Assembly: GCA_937901745.1 (NCBI GenBank)
Contig: CALGSZ010000108.1
Location: forward strand, 1 to 13,441
DNA from: an uncultured Chloroflexota bacterium
GTDB taxonomy: Bacteria; Chloroflexota; Chloroflexia; Thermomicrobiales; UBA6265
Length of the DNA stretch: 13,441 bases
Reading direction: 5' to 3'
The translations under genes and the position numbers were made by a program. Of the stretch, positions 1 through 6,317 are shown one piece after another. The notes under the pieces are model-generated. The model had not been told where the DNA came from. It saw only the letters and a list, made by a program, of their open reading frames with translations, and made no database searches. Within the stretch, counting starts at the first letter, position 1, and each line of letters opens with the position of its first letter.

Positions 1-725
1 TCTTCCTCGTCGGTGACGGATGCGGCGATTGATGTCGCGGTCGGCACCGCGCACGCTGCTTGTTGGGACGCCGCCAGTCGGAGCGAGCGCACCGCTTGGT
101 CGTACTCAGCGAGGGAGCCGCGATGAAGCGATACGGCTTGCGACGTGCCGTGCTCATCGGTGAGGAAGAGCGTCAGCGTCTCACCATCGACGAGACCGGG
201 GATTGCCATCACGAGCCCGGACTCTTGCTGGATCATCAGCGTGATGAAGTTGCCGGAAATGATGCCGCTGACCGCGAAGTTTTCGCTCTTGAAGCCATCC
301 GGGGCTTCGTCCTCGGGGAGGGTCCGGTAGAGGACACCAGCAATGGCGCTGTCGTCCTCCGTCCACTGAACGAAAACGGCGCCATCGGAGCTGACGGAAA
401 CGTAGCCGGGCAGGCTGAGGCTGGGGTTCAGTGTGGGAGTCGGGATGGGTGACTCGCCGCAGGAAGATCGCGGAGTGGGAGAGGATGCGTCGGTGGCTCG
501 CGACGCGAGCGTTGGTGTGGGACTGCTCTCGGGTGTCTCAGATGCGGCCTGTGACCGAACGAGAAGCAATGGGATGCCGGCGTCGCCTGCTTGAGGAGTG
601 GCCATGATGTTGGTGAAAGCGAGCTCGGGCTTGGCGTCACGCGCCTCGGCGTGCTGGTGTGCCAACCAGCCGAATGACAACAGCAGCGCCAGCACGGCGA
701 CGCCAATGATCACGCTCCGCGCCAT
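1..725 (-). CDS. Membrane-anchored extracytoplasmic protein, unknown function (3' end beyond window)
   Basis: The frame is open from an ATG at 725 to the window edge, giving 241 residues without the stop. The start is supported by GGAGGAG (732-738) six bases upstream. Residues 4-20 form one hydrophobic segment without a lipobox cysteine, so this looks like an uncleaved anchor or a signal peptide. A Pro/Thr/Ser-rich linker follows (about 62-100, with repeated PTPT/SPTP), then a folded-looking part from about 105 to 215. That part contains VFVQWTEDD, a SENFAVSGIISGNFITL stretch, an LTLFLTDEHG stretch and an SLAEYDQAVRSL helix. I recall similar QWTE...G...LTL...G...Y..AV..L proteins as hypothetical exported proteins in Chloroflexota, but I cannot name a family. 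It lies 75 nt downstream of parB on the same strand. I am confident it is a real gene and do not know its function. Confidence 0.8.
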   Translation of the reverse strand, partial: MARSVIIGVAVLALLLSFGWLAHQHAEARDAKPELAFTNIMATPQAGDAGIPLLLVRSQAASETPESSPTPTLASRATDASSPTPRSSCGESPIPTPTLNPSLSLPGYVSVSSDGAVFVQWTEDDSAIAGVLYRTLPEDEAPDGFKSENFAVSGIISGNFITLMIQQESGLVMAIPGLVDGETLTLFLTDEHGTSQAVSLHRGSLAEYDQAVRSLRLAASQQAACAVPTATSIAASVTDEE

Positions 726-800
726 CTTCGGCTCCTCCGGCTGATAACTATTAATTCGGAAACGTGGTGCGGCGCAGTTATCTCAAGTGCCGAGTCCGGC

Positions 801-1844
801 TCAGTCAGGAAGGCCCAATGCGGCATCGAGCGCGCCGGCGAGGGCGGCGAGCGCCGAGTAGGCTGCTGTGCCGGGGCGTAGCTCCTGGGGCGGAATCCGG
901 GACAGCGTACGGGCCAGCGCCAGCACCTCGGCCTGGAGCCGCTGCGCGTCGTACGGGGGCACGCCGTAGGCGTCGGCGGTGCGGGCGAGGTGGGCGCGCT
1001 CGCTCCGGCCACCGGTTGCTGCCGCGGCGACCGCGCCGAGGAGCGTGGCGGCCTCATTTTCTGCCGGAGAGGGAGCGGGAGCCGGCCTGGCGCGAAGCTC
1101 GGCCAGGGTTGTTGCGGCGATCTCTGGGTCGTCCGGCACCTTCGCGGCGCGCAGCGCTCGCGCGAGGCGCATCGCCTCGTCCGCCGATAGCTCCTCGTTG
1201 ATGATGAGGTCGCGCAACGCTTGCTGCTGCCCTGGCGGCAACCCTTGCAGCGCACGGCTCTGCTTCTCGGAGAGGCGTCCGGCGCGAATGTCTTCCTGGA
1301 TCGACTCTGGCAGTTTCTCCGTGCCGAGGAGCTGGAAGAGGCGCGACCGGCGGATACCGACCGCCTCGGCGACCTGCTCCCATGGCGCATCCCCGAGCTG
1401 TGCCTTGAGTGCGCGCAGCGCCGCCGCGCGGTCCACCGCATTGAGGTCCTCGCGGACGATGTTCTCCATCAATTGCTGGACGAGGCGGCGCTCCTCTGGA
1501 ACGTCGCGCACGATCGCGGGGATCGTCGTCAGGCCGGCTTGTTGGCTGGCGCGCCAGCGTCGCTCGCCGTGGACGATCACATAGACATCGCGCTCGGCGT
1601 CGTAGCGGACGACGATCGGTTGCAGGACGCCTTCGATCGCGATGCTGGCCGCGAGCTCTTCCAGCCGGACGGGATCGAAGGTACGACGCGGCTGATCCGG
1701 GTCCGGCACGATCCGGTCGAGCCGGATCTCTTTCGCCGTCGGCAGATCCTCGACGCCGACCGCCTGCGGCCGATGATCGGTGAAGAGGGCATCGACCGTG
1801 AACTTCCGGCGCCGGCGCGTGGCGTTGGCAGTGGCGCTAGCCAT
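801..1844 (-). CDS. parB: ParB-family chromosome/plasmid partitioning protein
   Basis: This 347-residue protein has the ParB order. A basic N-terminus is followed by an N-terminal ParB/Sulfiredoxin-type domain (about 38-135) with IVPDPDQPRRTFD, the LEELAASI helix and the GERRWRA box at 93-99. GERRxR is the arginine patch that binds CTP in ParB proteins. ENIVREDLN (127-135) and a helix-turn-helix (about 152-180, AEAVGIRRSRLFQLLG) for parS recognition come next. A Pro/Ala linker (about 252-262) leads to an Ala-rich helical C-terminus that should dimerise. ParB binds parS, spreads on DNA and stimulates ParA ATPase. Its ATG overlaps the end of parA by 8 nt and its Shine-Dalgarno lies inside parA, so the two are translationally coupled. 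I see no canonical parS in the window. The family call is secure; chromosomal versus plasmid origin is open. Confidence 0.95.
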   Translation of the reverse strand: MASATANATRRRRKFTVDALFTDHRPQAVGVEDLPTAKEIRLDRIVPDPDQPRRTFDPVRLEELAASIAIEGVLQPIVVRYDAERDVYVIVHGERRWRASQQAGLTTIPAIVRDVPEERRLVQQLMENIVREDLNAVDRAAALRALKAQLGDAPWEQVAEAVGIRRSRLFQLLGTEKLPESIQEDIRAGRLSEKQSRALQGLPPGQQQALRDLIINEELSADEAMRLARALRAAKVPDDPEIAATTLAELRARPAPAPSPAENEAATLLGAVAAAATGGRSERAHLARTADAYGVPPYDAQRLQAEVLALARTLSRIPPQELRPGTAAYSALAALAGALDAALGLPD

Positions 1845-2688
1845 GGGCGCCGACCTCCACTGGCGAGTCTGTCAAGCGTTGAGAGCGCAGCCGAGATGGG
1901 TGCGTTGTCCGGCTGCTCCGGCGGGATTCCGCGTCGTCCAGCCAGGCGCCGACCTGCCGGTACGCGGCGGCGACGTTCGAGCGCGGCAGATATTGGAGCA
2001 CGCTCGTGCGCTCAGCGGCCGACTCCGCGCTCTTGACGGAGAGGGGCACGGCCGGCAGGAGCGGGAGGTTCGGGAACTCCTCGGCGAGCGTGTCGAGCAT
2101 GTCCGCCGCGAGCCGGGACGAGTGATGCACCTTCGTCGGTAGGAACCCGAGGACCTGCAGGTCCGGGTTGAGCCGGCGAATCTTCGCGATCGTCTCGAAC
2201 AGCCGGCGCAGGACCATCAGCGAAAGCGGGTGCGGCTCGATCGGGATGACGAGCTCGCGCGCCGCGACCAGGATGTTGACCGAGAGGATGTTCAGCGCGG
2301 GCGGCGAGTCGATCAAGGCGTAGTCGTATGCTGAGAGATCGGCCGCGCGCAGCCGGTAATCGAGCTGGCGCTCCCGCTCCAGCACGTTGAGCAGCTCGAG
2401 CTCGGCAGCCGCGAGATCTGGATGCGACGGGATGAGATCGACGCCCGGAATCGTCGTCTGCTGCACGACCGCGTCGATGGTCAGCCCTTCATCTATGAGT
2501 AGGTCGTAGACCGAGAGCTCGAGGGAGGCAACGTCCACGCCGGTCGCCATCGTCAGGCTCGCTTGCGGGTCGAGATCGAAGGCGAGGACGCGGCGTCCGC
2601 GCTCGGCGAGGGCGGCGGCGACGTTGAGCGTGGAGGTTGTTTTCGCGGTGCCGCCTTTTTGATTGAAGAAGGCGATGATGCGGGTCAT
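1837..2688 (-). CDS. parA: ParA/Soj-type partitioning ATPase
   Basis: This 283-residue P-loop ATPase of the MinD/ParA class has a deviant Walker A box KGGTAKTT (11-18, signature lysines 11 and 16), a Walker A' stretch DLDPQ (38-42) and a Walker B LIDSPP around Asp127. It has no N-terminal helix-turn-helix, so it is the short Soj-like type that binds DNA non-specifically, rather than a P1-type autorepressor. The family forms ATP-dependent dimers on the nucleoid that ParB releases, moving ParB-parS complexes. Residues from about 252 to the end form an Arg/Ser-rich tail beyond the usual fold; its DNA also carries the parB ribosome-binding site. The ATG at 2688 is preceded by only a modest AAGGGG. 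A promoter-like pair and a palindrome lie 50-100 nt upstream, so parA-parB is probably its own operon. Confidence 0.95.
   Translation of the reverse strand: MTRIIAFFNQKGGTAKTTSTLNVAAALAERGRRVLAFDLDPQASLTMATGVDVASLELSVYDLLIDEGLTIDAVVQQTTIPGVDLIPSHPDLAAAELELLNVLERERQLDYRLRAADLSAYDYALIDSPPALNILSVNILVAARELVIPIEPHPLSLMVLRRLFETIAKIRRLNPDLQVLGFLPTKVHHSSRLAADMLDTLAEEFPNLPLLPAVPLSVKSAESAAERTSVLQYLPRSNVAAAYRQVGAWLDDAESRRSSRTTHPSRLRSQRLTDSPVEVGAHG
1853..1858 (-). promoter_or_regulatory. Shine-Dalgarno of parB inside the parA 3' end
   Basis: On the minus strand this reads GGAGGT, eight bases before the parB ATG at 1844. It lies in the last codons of parA, fixes the parB start and supports coupled translation of the pair. 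Confidence 0.75.
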
Positions 2689-2737
2689 TGGTGCGATGCC
2701 CCTTGAGCCGTGACGGCGGGAGAGACCTCAGGAGGGC

Positions 2738-2747
2738 TGTACGTACA
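2738..2747. promoter_or_regulatory. 10-bp perfect palindrome TGTACGTACA between parA and its promoter
   Basis: TGTACGTACA is a perfect palindrome lying about 50 nt before the parA start and about 10 nt downstream of the putative -10. That is a natural place for an operator. Being short, it could be chance, and it does not resemble the parS consensus, which is centred on CACGTG. Function is inferred from position only. Confidence 0.35.
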
Positions 2748-2757
2748 ATTTGGCCCG

Positions 2758-2787
2758 AGCATACCACGAGCTGTGACCGCTGGACAA
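2758..2787 (-). promoter_or_regulatory. Putative sigma-70-type promoter of parA-parB
   Basis: On the minus strand TTGTCC (2782-2787) and TATGCT (2758-2763) are separated by 18 bases, each matching four of six consensus positions. The predicted start near 2750 gives a leader of about 60 nt before the parA ATG. It falls in the 110-nt gap after the aminotransferase gene, so parAB need not depend on upstream transcription. Confidence 0.4.
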
Positions 2788-2798
2788 GGCGGTCCGCT

Positions 2799-4172
2799 TC
2801 AGCCCGCGAGCGCTCCCAGCTCCGCTGTCACCGCCGTCAAGCTTTCATCGAGGATGGCGACGAGCTCGTCAATCTGCTCTCGGGTGATGATCAGCGGCGG
2901 GCCGTAGAGGAGGTGATCGCCTTCCAGGCCGTCTACCGCCCCCTGCAGCGGGTACGAGACGAGGCCGCGGGCGAGTGTCGCCTCGGCGATGCGCTTGCTC
3001 ACCTGCCACTCGGCGGGGAAGGGCTCTTTCGTCGCGCGGTCGCGCACGAGCTCGACGCCCGCGAGCAGGCCGAGACCACGGACGTCGCCGATGATCTCGT
3101 GGCGGTCTTTCAGCGTCCGCAGCTGGTCGAGGAAATAGGCGCCGACCTCGGCGGCGTGGCGGGTGAGGTCGTGCTCGATGATGTACCGGAGCACCGCCAC
3201 GCCCGCGGCGCAGGAGATCGGGTTGCCAGAGGCGGTGTGACCGATGACGAATGAGCCGCTGCGCTGGCGCACCTCACCGACGATCTCCGGCCGGGCGATG
3301 ACCGCGCCGAGCGGAGCGTAGCCTGCGGCGATCCCCTTCGCGCAGGCGATGAGATCCGGCACCACTCCCCAATGGTCAATGCCGAAGTTGCGGCCGGTGC
3401 GGCCGAACCCGGTCATCACCTCGTCGGCGATGAAGAGGACGTCGTAACGGTCGCAGATGGCGCGAATCTCCTCGAAGTAGCCCGGGGCGGCGGGGACGGC
3501 GCCGAGGGTGGCTCCCACGACCGGCTCGGCGATGAACGCCGCGACGTTCTCCGGGCCGACTTGGCGGATGACGCGCTCGAGCTGATGGGCGCAGGAGAGG
3601 TCACAGGGTGGGCACTCTTTCCGCAGCCAGCAGCGGTAGGGGTAGCAGGGCGGGATGTGCTCGACCGCGCCGGAGAGGACCGGGGCGTACTTGCGGCGTC
3701 GCCCGGTGTTGCCGCCGTAGGCCAGCGCGCCGAGCGTATTGCCGTGGAACGAGCCCCAGCGGCCGATGACGAGGTGCTTCGTTTCCTTGCCGCGGTCGCG
3801 ATGGTATTGCAGCGCCATCTTGACCGCGTTCTCGGTCGCTTCCGAGCCGCCGGAGATGAACCAGACGCGCTCGAGGCCGGGAGGCGCGAAATCCTGGACG
3901 ATGATCCGGGCGCACTCCTCGATGGCCTCGGTGGAGAAGACGTGGGTGGGCACGAAGGCCAGCTTTCGCGCCTGCTCGGCGATCGCGTCCACGACCTCGG
4001 TCACGCCGTGGCCGATCGCGGTGACGACCGCCGCGGCGCCGGAGCCATCGAGGTAGCGCTTGCCGGCGGTGTCGTAGAGATAGACACCCTCGCCGCGCTC
4101 GAGCAGCGGGTAGGGGCGGTCCAAGTCGCGGTGGATGACCTTCGTGCGCTCCGGATCGATCACGTGCAGCAT
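2799..4172 (-). CDS. Class III PLP-dependent aminotransferase (omega-aminotransferase-like)
   Basis: This 457-residue protein has the fold-type I class III aminotransferase order: an SGGSEATENAVKMA phosphate-binding stretch (107-120), SFHGNT (141-146), EPV (216-218), the PLP-pyridine aspartate Asp250 in FIADEVMTGFGRTG, the Schiff-base lysine Lys279 in CAKG, and HTASGNP (312-318). The class moves amino groups from omega-amino acids, diamines or similar donors to a keto acid; the substrate cannot be read from sequence. A cysteine-rich insert (Cys176, 181, 187, 190, 194) precedes EPV. I recall a related PPYCYRC-type insert in one subgroup annotated only as aspartate aminotransferase family protein. 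The ATG at 4172 has GGGAG seven bases upstream. It follows the F420-type reductase gene by 186 nt and has its own promoter-like site, so co-transcription is uncertain. No neighbour identifies a pathway. Confidence 0.9.
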   Translation of the reverse strand: MLHVIDPERTKVIHRDLDRPYPLLERGEGVYLYDTAGKRYLDGSGAAAVVTAIGHGVTEVVDAIAEQARKLAFVPTHVFSTEAIEECARIIVQDFAPPGLERVWFISGGSEATENAVKMALQYHRDRGKETKHLVIGRWGSFHGNTLGALAYGGNTGRRRKYAPVLSGAVEHIPPCYPYRCWLRKECPPCDLSCAHQLERVIRQVGPENVAAFIAEPVVGATLGAVPAAPGYFEEIRAICDRYDVLFIADEVMTGFGRTGRNFGIDHWGVVPDLIACAKGIAAGYAPLGAVIARPEIVGEVRQRSGSFVIGHTASGNPISCAAGVAVLRYIIEHDLTRHAAEVGAYFLDQLRTLKDRHEIIGDVRGLGLLAGVELVRDRATKEPFPAEWQVSKRIAEATLARGLVSYPLQGAVDGLEGDHLLYGPPLIITREQIDELVAILDESLTAVTAELGALAG

Positions 4173-4229
4173 CGGCAGCTCCCTTCTCGCGCCGGCAAGG
4201 AACGACCAACCAGATCGGCAGGCTCACCA

Positions 4230-4301
4230 CCCTGTCCGCTGAATCGACAGCGCCAACTTCAGCGCCATGCTCGGCGTGGACGCGTTCGGGCCCTGTCCGC
4301 T
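4230..4301. repeat. Two direct copies of CCCTGTCCGCT in the aminotransferase leader
   Basis: The 11-mer CCCTGTCCGCT occurs at 4230-4240 and, identically, at 4291-4301, with starts 61 bp apart. The distal copy lies just downstream of the predicted start of transcription; the proximal copy overlaps one arm of a hairpin (4237-4243 with 4258-4264). Paired sites about six helical turns apart would suit a looping regulator. This is inference. Confidence 0.4.
4237..4264 (-). promoter_or_regulatory. Possible alternative hairpins in the aminotransferase leader
   Basis: CGCTGAA (4237-4243) and TTCAGCG (4258-4264) are perfect 7-nt inverted repeats around a 14-nt loop. The loop contains CAGCG (4248-4252), which can instead pair with CGCTG at 4237-4241. 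The two stems exclude each other, as in attenuators, but the leader matches no riboswitch class I know. Confidence 0.3.
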
Positions 4302-4311
4302 CTGGCGCGTT

Positions 4312-4340
4312 AGCCTATCCCGGCTCCGAAGAGAACACAA
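4312..4340 (-). promoter_or_regulatory. Putative promoter of the aminotransferase gene
   Basis: On the minus strand TTGTGT (4335-4340) and TAGGCT (4312-4317) are 17 bases apart. The same TAGGCT -10-like hexamer occurs upstream of the flavoprotein gene at 9382. A start near 4305 would give a leader of about 130 nt holding the direct repeats and the hairpin. The -10 match is weak, so confidence is modest. Confidence 0.35.
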
Positions 4341-4358
4341 TCGGGCCGCGCCAAGGAC

Positions 4359-4802
4359 TCAGGAGTAGATCCGGAAGATGGGATGATCCGGGGCGATCCG
4401 GCGGAGATCCTCGTCTGGAGCATCCGGGCCGGAAACGGCGAACTGGCCTTTCACCTGGTCCCCCCAGCGGCGCAGATATTCGCGGAGGATCGGCGGCTTC
4501 TGGTCGTCGGGGATCTCCTCGGCGCGGAAGGTGACGGTCGTCTTGCCTTTGCGCAGCGTGCCGGAGCCGGCCGCGCGCAAGTTGCGGACCCATTCTGTCG
4601 TGCCGCGAGGCGCGACGAGATAGCGCGCGCCGTTCAGGTCGAGCGGGTTGACGGGGACGCTGCGTGGCTGGCCGCTCCGGCGACCGCGCACGGTCAGCAC
4701 CCAGGCGCCGCGCATGTCGAGTCCTAGCCGGCCGGCGAGGAAGGAGATGAACGGATTGAGGACGTGCTGAACGATCCAGGGCGGACGTTGATAGCGAGCC
4801 AT
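4359..4802 (-). CDS. F420-type quinone reductase / Ddn-like nitroreductase family protein
   Basis: This 147-residue protein matches the split beta-barrel deazaflavin-dependent nitroreductase (Ddn, F420H2-dependent quinone reductase) family in length and motifs. These are VLTVRGRRSGQPRSVPV (35-51), YLVAPRGTTEWVRNLRAAG (61-79), a Gly-Thr-Leu strand after it, and a closing HPIFRI near the C-terminus. Family members reduce quinones, nitroimidazoles or other hydrophobic acceptors with F420H2. Binding of F420 rather than FMN or heme by this protein is inferred from family. An amphipathic N-terminus (about 8-25) may touch the membrane. The ATG at 4802 has GGAGG six bases upstream. The gene starts 33 nt after sixA stops, so the two are probably co-transcribed. 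No F420 biosynthesis gene is in view. Confidence 0.85.
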   Translation of the reverse strand: MARYQRPPWIVQHVLNPFISFLAGRLGLDMRGAWVLTVRGRRSGQPRSVPVNPLDLNGARYLVAPRGTTEWVRNLRAAGSGTLRKGKTTVTFRAEEIPDDQKPPILREYLRRWGDQVKGQFAVSGPDAPDEDLRRIAPDHPIFRIYS

Positions 4803-4835
4803 TCCAGCCTCCAGGTCACGAAAGCCTTGAGCCAG

Positions 4836-5339
4836 TTATGTTTCAGCAGTTTCCGAAGCGCGTCCGGTCTCGGTGCCTATTAGCTGCGCGATGCCCAGCT
4901 TGATGTCGTGCCAGCGTTCGACCGGCAGCAGGAGGTGAGCGAAGCTAGCCGTGTGAAGACGGACATATTCATCGTCCGCGGCAAGGGCAGTGGCCAGATC
5001 TTCGAAGCCGGGATTGTGCCCGATGAGCAGTGCACTGCCTGCGGAATCCGGCAGACGGCGAATCACCGTCAGGAGCGTCGGCACGTCGGCGCCATACAGG
5101 GCTGGCTCGATCGCGATCGGCGTGGACCAGCCGAGGACGCCGGCAACGATCTCGGCGGTCTGCTGGGCGCGGCGGGCGCTCGAGCTGACGATCGCATCCA
5201 GCGTGAGTTCGAGCTCGGCAATCAATTGGGCGGTAACCTCGGCGTCGCGCCGCCCGCTTGCGGTAAGCGGACGCTCCCGGTCACCACCAGGCGCCCATCG
5301 CTCAGCTTCAGCATGTCGGAGTAGAATCAGCCTTCTCAT
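4836..5339 (-). CDS. sixA: SixA-like phosphohistidine phosphatase
   Basis: This 167-residue protein is a small histidine phosphatase. The opening MRRLILLRHAEAE carries the catalytic RHx motif (Arg8, His9), followed by RPLTASGRRDAE (23-34), VSSSARRAQQTAE (51-63) with a conserved arginine, and the second active-site histidine in IGHNPG (His108). The length and the RPLT..G pattern are those of the SixA branch, which removes phosphate from histidines in phosphorelay or PTS proteins, rather than phosphoglycerate mutases. No histidine kinase or HPt protein is nearby, so its target is unknown. The gene is first in a probable operon with the F420-type reductase and is divergent from the GNAT gene. 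Only a weak GGCGG precedes the ATG at 5339. An extended -10 lies 19-27 nt upstream, so the leader is short. Confidence 0.87.
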   Translation of the reverse strand: MRRLILLRHAEAERWAPGGDRERPLTASGRRDAEVTAQLIAELELTLDAIVSSSARRAQQTAEIVAGVLGWSTPIAIEPALYGADVPTLLTVIRRLPDSAGSALLIGHNPGFEDLATALAADDEYVRLHTASFAHLLLPVERWHDIKLGIAQLIGTETGRASETAET

Positions 5340-5357
5340 GTTCGTTCTAACCGCCCG

Positions 5358-5366
5358 ATTATGACA
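5358..5366 (-). promoter_or_regulatory. Extended -10 promoter element for sixA
   Basis: On the minus strand TGTCATAAT combines a TGN extension with a five-of-six match to TATAAT. No convincing -35 lies 16-18 bases upstream, as expected for extended -10 promoters. It gives a sixA leader of roughly 12 nt. The rest of the 5340-5509 divergent gap shows nothing else that I can assign. Confidence 0.45.
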
Positions 5367-5509
5367 CGAGTAACGGTCTGGCCGCGAGCGGCGAGAAATC
5401 TTCGCCGGCTCGGTAGAGATCGCACGCTTCTTGCCACCGTGGTATGAGAGACACTACCGCGTTCGACGTTTGGCGACGGTGGCCGGCGGGCGAGTGAAAG
5501 GTGGCGTGG

Positions 5510-6280
5510 ATGGATGCGTCTGTGCCGGTCCTGTTCCGGCATGCGGGTGATGCGATGGTCGCGATGCTGCGCCATTCGCCGGGCTTCGAGGCGCAGCTCC
5601 GGCGCGAGACATGGATGGTGCTATCCGGGGAGCCGCATTTGCTGGGCAATTGGCTGGCGTTGGTCGAGCCGGGAGCGGTGGCGGAGGCAGCCTTCCGATC
5701 GTTTGTGGCGGAGCTGCGGGCCCGCGGTCATGCCGGCCTCGTCTACTTCCCGCGGAGCGTGGCCGGTCGCTACGATGCCCTGGCGGAGGAGCTTGGTCTG
5801 GATGTGCCCGGGCCGGTGCCACTCATGGTCTGCCGCGCGTCTGACCTCACTGTCGGCCCGGCATTGGAAGACGCTGAGCTCGTCTTAGTCTCCGATGAGG
5901 ACGCGTTGCAAGATGCGACGCGCGTGATCGCTGCGGCCTTTGACATACCGGAGGATGTCGCGGTTCGGCTCTATGGCGCTGGCATCCTCACCGAGCCGGC
6001 GATCCGCATCTATGGCATCCGCCGAGGCGGGCAACTCGTCAGCGCGGTGATCACGCATTGGGCGGGCGCGCGCGTCTTCATCGACGTCATGGTCACGCAT
6101 CCGACGCACCAGAGTCAGGGAGTGGGGCGGGCGCTTCTCGGGCAGGTGATGGCGGACGGGGCGCGGCAGGGAGCCACGCTCTTCCATCTCATGTCCTCGG
6201 TCGAGGGGAAGCGCCTCTACGAGCGGCTCGGCTTCCGGACTGTAGACGAAGGGGTGACGCGTATGGTCCCGGCGCCGTGA
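5510..6280 (+). CDS. GNAT-family N-acetyltransferase
   Basis: The C-terminal half (about 115-256, numbered from the ATG) is a GNAT domain. IRRGGQLVSAVIT is the beta4 region, followed by a VFIDVMVTHP strand and the acetyl-CoA pyrophosphate loop QSQGVGRAL (201-209, Q/R-x-x-G-x-G). The closing VEGKRLYERLGFRTVDEG stretch is the usual motif B ending. The first ~110 residues are of unclear fold and may bind the acceptor or be a degenerate second GNAT repeat; the acceptor is unknown. I chose ATG 5510 because GGTGG lies five bases upstream; an in-frame GTG at 5501 would add three residues. The gene is monocistronic, divergent from sixA and convergent with the amidase gene, with a hairpin in the 37-nt gap. 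Confidence 0.88.
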   Translation: MDASVPVLFRHAGDAMVAMLRHSPGFEAQLRRETWMVLSGEPHLLGNWLALVEPGAVAEAAFRSFVAELRARGHAGLVYFPRSVAGRYDALAEELGLDVPGPVPLMVCRASDLTVGPALEDAELVLVSDEDALQDATRVIAAAFDIPEDVAVRLYGAGILTEPAIRIYGIRRGGQLVSAVITHWAGARVFIDVMVTHPTHQSQGVGRALLGQVMADGARQGATLFHLMSSVEGKRLYERLGFRTVDEGVTRMVPAP

Positions 6281-6285
6281 TCCAT

Positions 6286-6312
6286 CGGCGCGGCTGTCGT
6301 CCGCTCGCGCCG
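6286..6312. terminator. Hairpin in the convergent gap, possible bidirectional terminator
   Basis: CGGCGCG (6286-6292) and CGCGCCG (6306-6312) form a perfect 7-bp GC stem around a 13-nt loop, in the 37-nt gap between the GNAT stop and the amidase stop. There is no T tract on either side, so it would be a non-canonical terminator or a 3'-end stabiliser. Confidence 0.45.
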
Positions 6313-6317
6313 TGCGC

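Noticed and set aside
1221..2036. A 271-codon plus-strand open frame opposite parB and the end of parA
   Set aside because: Both opposite genes have unmistakable motifs; this frame has none and no ribosome-binding site worth noting.
3372..4313. A 313-codon plus-strand open frame opposite the aminotransferase
   Set aside because: It is antisense to a clear PLP enzyme, its protein is Asp/Gly/Ala/Arg-rich without motifs, and GC-rich DNA commonly leaves such frames open.
5444..5497. A 17-codon ORF just before the GNAT gene, possible leader peptide
   Set aside because: No clear ribosome-binding site, no run of regulatory codons and no attenuator hairpin; likely chance.
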